From Afipia carboxidovorans OM5 (GTDB lineage: Bacteria; Pseudomonadota; Alphaproteobacteria; Rhizobiales; Xanthobacteraceae), in the NCBI RefSeq assembly GCF_000218565.1, contig NC_015684.1, forward strand, positions 2,914,001 through 2,978,000: a stretch of DNA of 64,000 nt, read 5' to 3'. Positions 33,470 through 41,544 of this stretch are shown here, in pieces (the first letter of the stretch is position 1; each line of letters starts with the position of its first letter). Under the pieces are notes generated by a model, which saw only the letters and a program-made list of their open reading frames with translations, made no database searches and was not told the DNA's origin. The position numbers and the translations under genes were made by a program.

Positions 33470-34969
33470 CTAATCCTCGGCTGCCTTGAAGCGGCTCATG
33501 TTCTTCAAGATGAAAGGTGCAACCAGCGCGATGAGCGCGATGCCCAGCAATGTCGCCGAGATCGGACTTTGTACTAGCGTCATCGGATCGCCCAGACTGA
33601 TCGACAGCGCTCGGCGCAATTGACTCTCGGCGAGCGGACCGAGGATGAGCCCCACCACCACGGGTGCTATCGGGAAATCATACCGCCGCATCAGAAAACC
33701 GAGCACGCCGAACACGGAGAGCATGGTCAGTTCAACCACGGAAGGCTTCGCAGCAATCGTGCCCATGGTCGCGAACACGAGAATGCCGGCATAGAGCCAG
33801 GGCTGTGGAATCGCCAGCAGCCGGACCCACAGGCCGACCAGCGGCAGGTTCAGCACCAACAGCATCATGTTGGCGATGAACAGGCTCGCGATCAGGCCCC
33901 ACACCAGATCAGGCCGCTCCGCAAACAACAGCGGTCCCGGATTCAATCCGTACTGCTGGAAGCCCGCCAGCATCATCGCCGCCGTTGCCGACGTCGGCAG
34001 GCCGAGCGTCAACAGCGGCACCAGCGTGCCGGCAGCGGATGCGTTGTTCGCGGCTTCCGGCCCGGCGACGCCTTCGATCGCGCCCTTGCCGAACTCCTCA
34101 GGGTGTTTGGTCAGGCGACGCTCAGCGGAATAGGACAGGAACGTCGGAATTTCGGCGCCACCCGCCGGCAACGCGCCGATGGGAAAACCAAAACCGAAGC
34201 CCCGCAGCCATGGCTTCCACGAGCGCTTCCAGTCTTCCTTGGTCATCCAGAGCGAGCCTCGTACGGCTTCGACCTTCTCTTCCACCTGATGCCGCCGTGA
34301 GACAACGTAAAGTGCTTCCCCGACCGCAAACAGACCGACCGCCAATGTCGTCACCTCGACGCCGTCAAGCAGCTCCGGCACACCAAACGACAGCCGTGGC
34401 TGCCCGGTCAGCTTGTCGATACCGACGAGACCGAGCGTCAGGCCGATGAACAGACTGGTCAGCCCACGCACCGGCGAGTCGCCGAACGTCGCGGAGACAG
34501 TGACGAACGCCACCACCATCAAGGCGAAGTAATCCTCCGGCCCGAACCTGACCGCGATATCCACCAGATAGGGAGCAACGAATGCGAGGCCGATCGTCGC
34601 CAGCGTTCCTGCCACAAACGATCCGATCGCGGCCGTCGCCAGCGCAGGGCCGCCGCGGCCGGCCTTGGCCATCTTGTTGCCCTCGAGCGCCGTTGCCATC
34701 GAGGCGCTTTCGCCCGGCGCATTGATCAGGATCGCCGTGGTCGAGCCGCCATACATGCCGCCATAGTAGATGCCGGCGAACATGATCAGCGAGCCACCCG
34801 GATCGAGCTTGTAGGTGACCGGCAGCAGCAGCGCGACCGTGAGCGCTGGACCGATACCCGGCAACACGCCAACCGCCGTGCCAAGAAATACGCCAATCAG
34901 CGCGAACAGGAGATTCATCGGCTGCAGGGCGACGGCCATGCCATGAGCCAGCGCGACGAATGTATCCAT
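33470..34969 (-). CDS. tctA: Tripartite tricarboxylate transporter, large permease TctA
   Basis: 499-residue membrane protein with about 12 hydrophobic segments. Typical TctA stretches are GVLPGIGPALTVALLLPVTY, YYGGMYGGSTTAILINAPGESASMATALEGNKMAKAGRGGPAL and ALGLPTSATAAMMLAGFQQYGL-like sequence. It takes up di/tricarboxylates using a sodium or proton gradient with TctB and the periplasmic TctC. Last gene in the tctC-tctB-tctA order. The 123 bases before it contain a hairpin and a repeat, so its level may differ from tctB and tctC. Confidence 0.94.
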   Translation of the reverse strand: MDTFVALAHGMAVALQPMNLLFALIGVFLGTAVGVLPGIGPALTVALLLPVTYKLDPGGSLIMFAGIYYGGMYGGSTTAILINAPGESASMATALEGNKMAKAGRGGPALATAAIGSFVAGTLATIGLAFVAPYLVDIAVRFGPEDYFALMVVAFVTVSATFGDSPVRGLTSLFIGLTLGLVGIDKLTGQPRLSFGVPELLDGVEVTTLAVGLFAVGEALYVVSRRHQVEEKVEAVRGSLWMTKEDWKRSWKPWLRGFGFGFPIGALPAGGAEIPTFLSYSAERRLTKHPEEFGKGAIEGVAGPEAANNASAAGTLVPLLTLGLPTSATAAMMLAGFQQYGLNPGPLLFAERPDLVWGLIASLFIANMMLLVLNLPLVGLWVRLLAIPQPWLYAGILVFATMGTIAAKPSVVELTMLSVFGVLGFLMRRYDFPIAPVVVGLILGPLAESQLRRALSISLGDPMTLVQSPISATLLGIALIALVAPFILKNMSRFKAAED

Positions 34970-34995
34970 GCCAACGATCCTTGGCTAACTGACTC

Positions 34996-35028
34996 AGGGT
35001 CTGACTCAACGACGCTGAATCAGACCCT
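34996..35028. other. Hairpin in the tctB-tctA gap
   Basis: agggtctga (34996-35004) and tcagaccct (35020-35028) are perfectly complementary; with interior partial pairs they could make a longer stem (ctca / tgaa). On the minus strand it lies between the tctB stop and the tctA start, where it could act as an attenuator or a stabiliser of the tctCB mRNA. Confidence 0.5.
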
Positions 35029-35044
35029 TCATTATATTTCGTTT

Positions 35045-35092
35045 GAGCATGATCTTTCCGAAAACCGGTTTCCACTTTTCGGAATCATGCTC
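35045..35092. repeat. Rhizobial-type palindromic repeat (gagcatgat...atcatgctc)
   Basis: The 48 bases begin gagcatgatctttccgaaaa and end ttttcggaatcatgctc, an imperfect inverted repeat with a central ccggtttcca core. Sequences of this form recur between genes in Rhizobiales genomes (general knowledge, from memory). It sits directly after the end of tctB (35093), adjacent to the hairpin at 34996. Confidence 0.7.
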
Positions 35093-35590
35093 CTAGAACA
35101 GGCGTTCAAGCGGACCGGCGGGAAGGCTAAGAGTGAGGAGACGGCTGAAGGCGGTGTAAATGACTGTGCCGATGACAAACCCGATCACGGTATCCGTGAG
35201 GATCGCGCGTCGGCCAAAGGCGGTGGAGGTCGCCACAAACAGCACGGTCATTGCGGGAATGAATCCGCCATCAAAGCCGATGATCGCAATCATCGCCGCG
35301 AGGCCGATAAGGACGAGTCCAACGGGACGGAAATCCATCTGCTCGCGCTCGGGAAAATCGCCGCGAAGCGCATTGACCAGATTGCCGATCGCGAGCACTC
35401 CAAAACAGACAGCGATAACGATCGGAACGGCCTCGGGGCCCATGCCATAGGTGACGTTCGCCTGAATGCGCATCGCATCGATGACAAGCACGATTGCAAG
35501 CACTACCAACCCGGCGGCGATGGCAACGCCTGCCCAATCCACCCCGCGTCGCGCGGGTCCGGTTTCCTGCGCGCCGCTGTCTGTCATCAT
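35093..35590 (-). CDS. tctB: Tripartite tricarboxylate transporter, small permease TctB
   Basis: 165 residues with four hydrophobic segments (WAGVAIAAGLVVLAIVLVIDAM; VPIVIAVCFGVLAIGNLV; PVGLVLIGLAAMIAIIGF; and ILTDTVIGFVIGTVIYTAF). TctB is the poorly conserved small membrane subunit; context between tctC and tctA makes the call firm. It overlaps the tctC stop by four bases. Confidence 0.88.
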   Translation of the reverse strand: MMTDSGAQETGPARRGVDWAGVAIAAGLVVLAIVLVIDAMRIQANVTYGMGPEAVPIVIAVCFGVLAIGNLVNALRGDFPEREQMDFRPVGLVLIGLAAMIAIIGFDGGFIPAMTVLFVATSTAFGRRAILTDTVIGFVIGTVIYTAFSRLLTLSLPAGPLERLF

Positions 35591-36576
35591 GATTTTACGA
35601 GGCCAATCGACTTCAGAACCTCATTCACGCGAACCGCCTCCTTCTTCAGGAAGTCGGCGAACGCATCACCAGGGAGATAAGCGTCGTCCCAACCCTTCTG
35701 GGTCAGCACTTCCTTCCAGGCCGGCGACTTCACAAGACGATCGATGGCGTCTGCCAAAACTTTCTTCTGCTCGGGCGTAATGCCGGGCGGGGCGACAACC
35801 GAACGCCAGTTGGCCAGAACCAGATCGACGCCCTGCTCCTTGAAGGTCGGCACATCGACACCGGGCCGCCGCTCGCTCGACGTGATACCGATGGCGCGCA
35901 GCTTGCCGGATTTGATCTGGCCCTCGTACTCGCTATAGCCGGAGATGCCCGCCGTTACCTTGCCGCCGAGGATCGCGGCTAGCGACTCGCCGCCGCCGGA
36001 AAACGGCACATAGTTGACCTTGGTCGCGTCTGCGCCGACAGCCCCGGCGAGCAACGCCGCCATGATATGATCAATGCCGCCTGCCGATCCACCCGCAAAC
36101 GTGACCTTTGCTATGTTGGCCTTCAGCGCATCCGCAAGATCCTTGACATTCTTGATCGGCGAATTGGCCGGAACGACCATCACCTGATACTCATCGGTGA
36201 GCCGCGCGATCGGCGTCACCTGATCGAGCGTGACCGGCGACTTATTCATCGCCAGCGCGCCGACCATAACGAACCCGTTCACCATCAACTGGCTGCCGTC
36301 ACCCTTCGCCGAGTTGACGAACTGCGCGATACCGACCGACCCGCCGGCGCCACCCACGTTCGTAACCTGTACGCTGCGTGCGACACCCGAGGCGACCAAC
36401 GCCTGCTGCATCGAACGTGCGGTCTGATCCCAGCCACCACCGGGATTGGCCGGTGCCATAATCTTCAGCTCAAGCGGCTGCTGTGCATGGGCTGAGATTG
36501 CCAACGTCCCCAGGCAGGCGGTACCCACCGCACCAAGGAGAAAATATCTACGGGTCGCGCTGCGATCAGACTTCAT
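35587..36576 (-). CDS. tctC: Tripartite tricarboxylate transporter substrate-binding protein (TctC/Bug family)
   Basis: 329-residue periplasmic receptor. The N-terminus MKSDRSATRRYFLLGAVGTA...AHAQQ is a signal peptide with a twin-arginine-like RRYFL. The Bug/TctC fold is shown by LKIMAPANPGGGWDQTARSMQQAL and TFAGGSAGGIDHIMAALLA, with the QVTNVGGAGGSVGIAQF ligand loop. The substrate is probably a carboxylate, but members also bind other acids. First gene in the operon. Confidence 0.92.
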   Translation of the reverse strand: MKSDRSATRRYFLLGAVGTACLGTLAISAHAQQPLELKIMAPANPGGGWDQTARSMQQALVASGVARSVQVTNVGGAGGSVGIAQFVNSAKGDGSQLMVNGFVMVGALAMNKSPVTLDQVTPIARLTDEYQVMVVPANSPIKNVKDLADALKANIAKVTFAGGSAGGIDHIMAALLAGAVGADATKVNYVPFSGGGESLAAILGGKVTAGISGYSEYEGQIKSGKLRAIGITSSERRPGVDVPTFKEQGVDLVLANWRSVVAPPGITPEQKKVLADAIDRLVKSPAWKEVLTQKGWDDAYLPGDAFADFLKKEAVRVNEVLKSIGLVKS

Positions 36577-36980
36577 AACTCGTCCTCCCTATCGCGACCG
36601 CGTCGTTGGCGGCCCTCTATCAACATCTCGCAGCGCCAACTCAGGGTCACGCGCTCGCGACATATCGCGTCCATATCAGCCGGAAAAATCGCCGCTGTCC
36701 AGAAGGCTTGTTCTGTCCGCACTGGCTATTCGCTTCAACACGCCGTTACGGCACGAGGTGAGCCAAAGCCGAGTGGATACCCGCCCCGCGACAGCGGCAC
36801 GGCGTGCTGGTGCGATGGCCGGCAATGGCCTCTCCCTACAGGCTGCTCTGCGCCACTCTATGGGCGAACGGCTCCATCTATTCCGTTGCCTTTAAAAGCG
36901 CCCGGCACTACACCTACCGGCAAGACGCACATTAAAGACTCCCGGACCATGACCTCTCTCTTCGACGATCGGCGCCAAGC
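36577..36980. other. Gene-free stretch upstream of tctC
   Basis: About 400 bases with no frame that has a ribosome site and recognisable composition. A frame at 36446-36895 extends into it but overlaps tctC and looks like a shadow. The tctC promoter should lie in the first 150 bases. Nothing else was seen. Confidence 0.4.
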
Positions 36981-37169
36981 GTGCTGAACAAACTCCCTTG
37001 GACAGCCTTGCAAGTCGGGATTTTCGGCATCGTCATACTGATAGAGCCCTTATTGGCTCAACAATCCGGCCGGCCGACTGATTTTATCGCCGCCAGTTTC
37101 ATGGGCGTAATCTTGGCAGCAACAGCAACCGCCATAATTCTCGCGATACAAGGCGTCTTGCGGCGATAG
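36981..37169 (+). CDS. Small hypothetical membrane protein (62 residues)
   Basis: Starts at GTG. Two hydrophobic segments (about 12-26 and 38-58: ALQVGIFGIVILIEPLLA and FIAASFMGVILAATATAIILAI) suggest two membrane passes separated by a polar QQSGRPTD turn. I do not recognise a family. Codon use is consistent with a real gene, but the ribosome site is weak and the region around it holds gene remnants. Confidence 0.45.
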   Translation: MLNKLPWTALQVGIFGIVILIEPLLAQQSGRPTDFIAASFMGVILAATATAIILAIQGVLRR

Positions 37170-37239
37170 GATTTACCGCTTCCGACATTCTGTCTGAGCG
37201 CGGCCAAGAGCGACGCCTGCCGTCATCAAGAGCTATTCT

Positions 37240-37388
37240 GATCTGCCGGCGTGGTGTTAACTGACGATGTGAGCGGCTTCCGAGGTAACTACAAAGACTA
37301 CCTCGCCTACATGCGCGACCGCAGTAATGGCTTCGACTCGATGCTGATCCCACTCAAAGAAGGCACGGAATATTCCGTGCCTCGATAG
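37240..37388 (+). pseudogene. C-terminal fragment of a class I O-methyltransferase-like protein
   Basis: A 46-codon stretch ending at 37388 reads GVVLTDDVSGFRGNYKDYL...YMRDRSNGFDSMLIPLKEGTEYSV, much like the final strands of SAM-dependent O-methyltransferases (a GG-x-x-x-x-DDV element and a closing motif). A TGA interrupts the same frame just upstream and no SAM loop is found before it, so I read it as the tail of a lost gene. The match is from memory of the family; a search would confirm it. Confidence 0.45.
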
Positions 37389-37525
37389 CCTGTCACCCAT
37401 CGCACCGAGATTGGAACGAACACCCGTCTTCACTGGTTTCTCCCGAAGATGGAGAAAACCATGCAGCCAGAGCGAGGAACGTCGGACGAAAATCGCAACT
37501 CTTCACGCAATATCGAGAGAAGCCG

Positions 37526-37669
37526 ATGGTCATCGGAATCGCCGTAGGCGTTGCCCTTGGCCTGACAATGGGTCTCACCATTCTCGACAATACCGGCCTT
37601 GGTGTTGCTGTCGGCATTGCTGCAGGAGCAGCTGGAGGGTACTTTTTCGAGCGGCGCAACCGACCTTAA
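37526..37669 (+). CDS. Small Gly-rich membrane protein (47 residues)
   Basis: Starts MVIGIAVGVALGLTMG and ends FFERRNRP. Gly-x-x-x-Gly-like repeats over most of its length suggest a glycine-zipper helix pair. GAGAAG lies close before the ATG. It is too short to assign and may be functional or a remnant. Confidence 0.5.
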   Translation: MVIGIAVGVALGLTMGLTILDNTGLGVAVGIAAGAAGGYFFERRNRP

Positions 37670-37711
37670 GACCCGTCGCTCTATTGCGCGAGCGCTATTA
37701 GTTCTTCGGCG

Positions 37712-37840
37712 TCAATGCTCGCACACTGGAGCCAAGGCATGGATCGCGCATTCAAAGCTGTCGTAGGTATGGGTCTTGCCGCCTACCGTGACCTGGAAAG
37801 CTTTGTCGTAGTCATTTCCACACGTCTCGCACTGGGCCAT
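37712..37840 (-). pseudogene. Truncated small Cys-rich metal-binding (metallothionein-like) protein
   Basis: Reads MAQCETCGNDYDKAFQVTV...THTYDSFECAIHALAPVCEH, then stops. Proteins of this type that I recall continue with a second Cys-rich half (CGC...GHG...CCAHC); here a stop follows CEH, leaving only four Cys residues (two in C-x-x-C). The start ATG at 37840 has GGGAG before it. Likely a gene cut short by deletion or substitution; whether the 42-residue product has any use is unknown. Confidence 0.55.
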
Positions 37841-38269
37841 GTCTCTCACTCCCGACTTGGACAACAGACAAGCGGTCAATAATTCCTGCGTAGGTATGTT
37901 CCCGACGAGCGGACTGGAGCGCCGCACTCCGATCCATGGTTTGCCACCAGCCTATTGCGTTCATCCACAGGAAGCTGACTTTGAGCCGCCCCTGCGGCAT
38001 TACTGCCCTTCCGTAGCCTATGCAGGCTGGGCTAAAATCTTTCGATCCTGATCTGGAATGGACACGGGAGCGCTGGTGTGCGTTGATGTGTGTCCGTGAC
38101 CTATCCGGATTTCCTCCAAGGAGTACGGTGCACGCTCGGCATTTCGCTCGTCGATTGGCTCTGTGTCTCTATCGAAAGCACGGATTTTATTGACGAAATA
38201 AGCTTATCCTCGCGCTCCCTGACACATGGTATGTAAGGAGAGGTTAAAGCTATCGACCGGAAATAGCTG
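37841..38269. other. Gene-poor stretch upstream of the Mrp operon
   Basis: About 430 bases. It should contain the Mrp promoter. An AAGGAGAGG at about 38234-38243 resembles a ribosome site but lies more than 25 bases before the usable GTG. No clear gene, repeat or RNA is visible. Confidence 0.35.
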
Positions 38270-41200
38270 GTGACATCTCCTGAAGGACTCCTACTTGCAC
38301 TTATTGTTCTTCCGTTCGCGGGTAGCTGTTTAGCTGCCCTGCTCCGTGTCAATGCGCGCAGCGCAGCATCGTATCTTTCCGGACTGATCGCCCTGACCGC
38401 CTTCTCTCTGGTCATTGCGATGTACCCTCGCGTGACCGGCGGCGGGGTCCTCCAATACAAGGCTGACTGGGTTCAAGAACTCGGCCTGGGCTTCAGCCTG
38501 CGGCTTGACGGCTTTGCCTGGATTTTTGCGGCGCTGATCACCGGCATCGGCTTTCTGGTCGTGTTGTACGCCCGGTACTACATGTCCCCGGCCGACCCCG
38601 TGTCCCGCTTCTTCGCATTCCTGCTTGCATTCATGGGCGCAATGCTCGGGATCGTGCTCTCGGGCAACCTCATCCAGTTGGTTTTCTTCTGGGAACTGAC
38701 CAGCCTCTTCTCATTCCTCCTGATCGGCTATTGGTATCAAACCGCGCAAGCCCGCGATTCAGCCCGCATGGCGTTGACCGTCACCTCAGCCGGCGGCCTT
38801 TGCCTGCTCGCCGGTGTTCTCATTCTCGGGCACATCGTCGGAAGCTACGATCTCGACCGCGTGCTTGCAGCCGGCACAGCGATCCGCTCACATTCGCTTT
38901 ATGTCCCGGCGCTCATTCTTATCCTGATCGGCGCTTTTACAAAGAGTGCACAGTTTCCGTTTCACTTCTGGCTGCCGCAAGCGATGGCGGCACCGACCCC
39001 TGTCTCGGCCTATCTCCATTCCGCAACAATGGTGAAGGCCGGCGTGTTCCTGTTGGTTCGTCTCTGGCCCGCAATGGGCGGAACGAACGAATGGCTCTGG
39101 CTCGTGGGGTCGACCGGGCTCGCCACCTTCATTCTGGGCGCGTTTTTTGCTGCGTTTCAGCAAGATCTGAAGGGCGTCCTAGCTTATTCGACGATCAGCC
39201 ACCTCGGGCTGATCACATTGCTCACCGGGCTCGATACGCCGCTCGGACAGGTGGCAGCCATCTTCCACATCATGAACCATGCGACCTTCAAGGCATCGTT
39301 GTTCATGGCAGCCGGGGTCATCGACCACGAAACAGGAACGCGCGACATCCGCCGCCTCAGTGGTCTCTGGCGTTACATGCCAATCACCGGGACCTTGGCG
39401 ATGGTCGCCGCGGCGGCGATGGCAGGCGTGCCGTTGCTGAACGGATTTCTGTCAAAGGAAATGTTCTTCGCCGAAACCATCGAGGTCCACGACAACTCGT
39501 TCATCGATCAGGCGCTGCCCTACATCGTCACCGCCGCGAGCATGTTCACTGTCGCCTATTCGTTGCGGTTCATCCTTGATGTGTTCTTCGGCCCTGCCCC
39601 GGAGAAATTGCCTCGTACGCCGCACGAACCGCCGTTCCTGATGCGCCTGCCATCCGAATTGCTTGTGCTGGCGTGCCTTGTGGTCGGTGTCATCCCCGGG
39701 ATCACGATAGGTCCGCTTCTGGCAACTGCAGTCCAGGCGGTTCTTGGCTCGAATGCTCCGCAGTACAACCTTGCAGTCTGGCACGGATTTACGCCTGCAC
39801 TTCTGATGAGTCTGGCGGCCACCGCCGGCGGTGCTGCGACATACGCGATATTGCGCCCATATCTGTGCATTCATGAGGGGCCACCGCTTCTCCGCCGTAT
39901 CAAAGGACAGCGCATTTTCGAACGCATCCTGATCGCAGTGTCATGGCGATTTGCGCGACGGATGGAGCGCCTGTTCGGAACGCGGCGCCTGCAGTCACAA
40001 CTGCATATCCTGATCCTCGTCGCGGTGATCGCCGGATTGGTACCGATCTACACGCGCGGAATTGGCCACGACGGTTCAGTCCATACGACGTTCGATATCG
40101 CATTTGCCATCATCTGGGCCGTCGGCGTCGCTTGCGCCCTGGCTGCGGCCTATCAGGCCAAATTCCATCGATTTGCTGCACTTATTTTCGTCGGTGGCGC
40201 AGGGCTCGCAACCTGCATCAGCTTCGTCTGGCTTTCCGCGCCCGATCTCGCCCTCACCCAACTGGTCGTCGAGACGGTCACGACGGTGTTGCTCGTGCTT
40301 GGATTGCGCTGGTTGCCAAAGCGCGTTCAAAAGCTGGAGGACGCCGATACGACACCAGCCGTCATCCGCTGGTATCGCGCGCGCGACCTTTCCATTTCGG
40401 CGGCTGCAGGCGTCGGCATGGCGACACTCGCCTACACGGTCATGACAAGACCATCGCCGGACACGATCTCCGGCTACTTCGTCGAGAACGCCTACACCAA
40501 AGGCGGCGGCACCAATATCGTGAACGTCATCCTGGTGGATTTCCGTGCGTTCGATACGTTTGGTGAAATCACCGTCCTCGGCATTGTGGCGCTGACCGTG
40601 TTCGCGCTGCTGCGGCGCTTCCGCCCCGCGGCCGACAGCGTTCCGGTGCCTGACCAGCAGCGCGCTCAAGACCTCTTCGATGATGCCAGCGAAACGCGCC
40701 AGCGCGGTGCTACGGTCAAAAGCACCATGGCTATTCCAGCGCTCATCATGGCCGCGCTATTCTCCATCATCGGCGCAGCCGCGCTTTATCTGCTTCTGCG
40801 CGGGCACGATGCACCGGGCGGCGGGTTCGTCGCCGGTGTTACGATGGCGGTGGCCTTCATCGTGCAATACATCGCTCACGGCACGGTCTGGGTGGAGGCG
40901 CGCCTGCGCGTACTGCCGATCCGATGGATGGGGATAGGCCTGCTCGTGGCATGCGGCATCGGAGCGGCCGCCTTGCCGTTCAATCTGCCGTTCCTGAGTT
41001 CGTATTTCTCCTATGTCGACGTTCCCTGGATCGGCAAGGTCCCGGCGGCGAGTGCAATGCTGTTCGACCTCGGCGTATTTGCGCTCGTCGTCGGTGCAAC
41101 CGTGCTGATGCTGATCGCGATCGCGCACCAGTCCGTGCGCAGTCACCGCGCGCCGCGTGCGCGTGTCACTGATGACGCTCCCAACGCCGAGATGCCCTGA
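38270..41200 (+). CDS. mrpA: Monovalent cation/H+ antiporter subunit A fused with subunit B (MrpAB/PhaAB)
   Basis: 976-residue membrane protein. The MrpA part (about 1-780) resembles complex I NuoL: FRSGQL-type motifs include GVFLLVRLWPAMGGTNEWLWLVGSTGLATFILGAFFAAFQQDLKGVLAYSTISHLGLI and GLSGVPLLNGFLSKE-like sequence. The last 180 residues (about 800-970) match MrpB, with TLYLLLRGHDAPGGGFVAG-like sequence, so subunits A and B are one chain as in rhizobial PhaAB. It starts at GTG, the first in-frame start after an upstream TAG. Na+/K+ efflux and alkali tolerance are the family roles. Overlaps mrpC by one base. Confidence 0.93.
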   Translation: MTSPEGLLLALIVLPFAGSCLAALLRVNARSAASYLSGLIALTAFSLVIAMYPRVTGGGVLQYKADWVQELGLGFSLRLDGFAWIFAALITGIGFLVVLYARYYMSPADPVSRFFAFLLAFMGAMLGIVLSGNLIQLVFFWELTSLFSFLLIGYWYQTAQARDSARMALTVTSAGGLCLLAGVLILGHIVGSYDLDRVLAAGTAIRSHSLYVPALILILIGAFTKSAQFPFHFWLPQAMAAPTPVSAYLHSATMVKAGVFLLVRLWPAMGGTNEWLWLVGSTGLATFILGAFFAAFQQDLKGVLAYSTISHLGLITLLTGLDTPLGQVAAIFHIMNHATFKASLFMAAGVIDHETGTRDIRRLSGLWRYMPITGTLAMVAAAAMAGVPLLNGFLSKEMFFAETIEVHDNSFIDQALPYIVTAASMFTVAYSLRFILDVFFGPAPEKLPRTPHEPPFLMRLPSELLVLACLVVGVIPGITIGPLLATAVQAVLGSNAPQYNLAVWHGFTPALLMSLAATAGGAATYAILRPYLCIHEGPPLLRRIKGQRIFERILIAVSWRFARRMERLFGTRRLQSQLHILILVAVIAGLVPIYTRGIGHDGSVHTTFDIAFAIIWAVGVACALAAAYQAKFHRFAALIFVGGAGLATCISFVWLSAPDLALTQLVVETVTTVLLVLGLRWLPKRVQKLEDADTTPAVIRWYRARDLSISAAAGVGMATLAYTVMTRPSPDTISGYFVENAYTKGGGTNIVNVILVDFRAFDTFGEITVLGIVALTVFALLRRFRPAADSVPVPDQQRAQDLFDDASETRQRGATVKSTMAIPALIMAALFSIIGAAALYLLLRGHDAPGGGFVAGVTMAVAFIVQYIAHGTVWVEARLRVLPIRWMGIGLLVACGIGAAALPFNLPFLSSYFSYVDVPWIGKVPAASAMLFDLGVFALVVGATVLMLIAIAHQSVRSHRAPRARVTDDAPNAEMP

Positions 41201-41544
41201 TGGAAATCATTCTCGCTCTCAGCATCGGCGTTTTGACCAGCTCTGGCGTTTGGCTGATTTTCCGCCCGCGCACGTTTCAGGTCATTATCGGTCTGTCGCT
41301 GCTCTCCTATGCGGTCAATCTGTTCATCATCGCCATGGGGCGGCTGAAGACCGGCGCAGCGCCAATTCTGGAAGCCGGCACGACTGGCAATCCGGAATTG
41401 TTCGCTGACCCCTTGCCGCAGGCGCTTGTCCTGACCGCGATCGTTATCAGCTTCGCAACGACCGCACTGCTGCTCGTCGTCTTGCTGGTGTCACGAGGCC
41501 TGACGGGAACTGACCACGTCGACGGACGGGAACCGAGCCAGTGA
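41200..41544 (+). CDS. mrpC: Mrp antiporter subunit C (NuoK-like)
   Basis: 114 residues with three membrane segments, as in NuoK. Conserved stretches: LTSSGVWLIFRPRTFQVIIGLSLLSYAVNLFIIAMG and ADPLPQALVLTAIVISFATTALLLVVLL. Starts at the base shared with the mrpA stop (TGATG) and overlaps mrpD by four bases. Confidence 0.94.
   Translation: MEIILALSIGVLTSSGVWLIFRPRTFQVIIGLSLLSYAVNLFIIAMGRLKTGAAPILEAGTTGNPELFADPLPQALVLTAIVISFATTALLLVVLLVSRGLTGTDHVDGREPSQ

Noticed and set aside
35093..35680. Plus-strand frame across tctB and the start of tctC
   Set aside because: Rich in Asp, His, Lys and Arg, with no domain; tctB and tctC are well supported on the minus strand.
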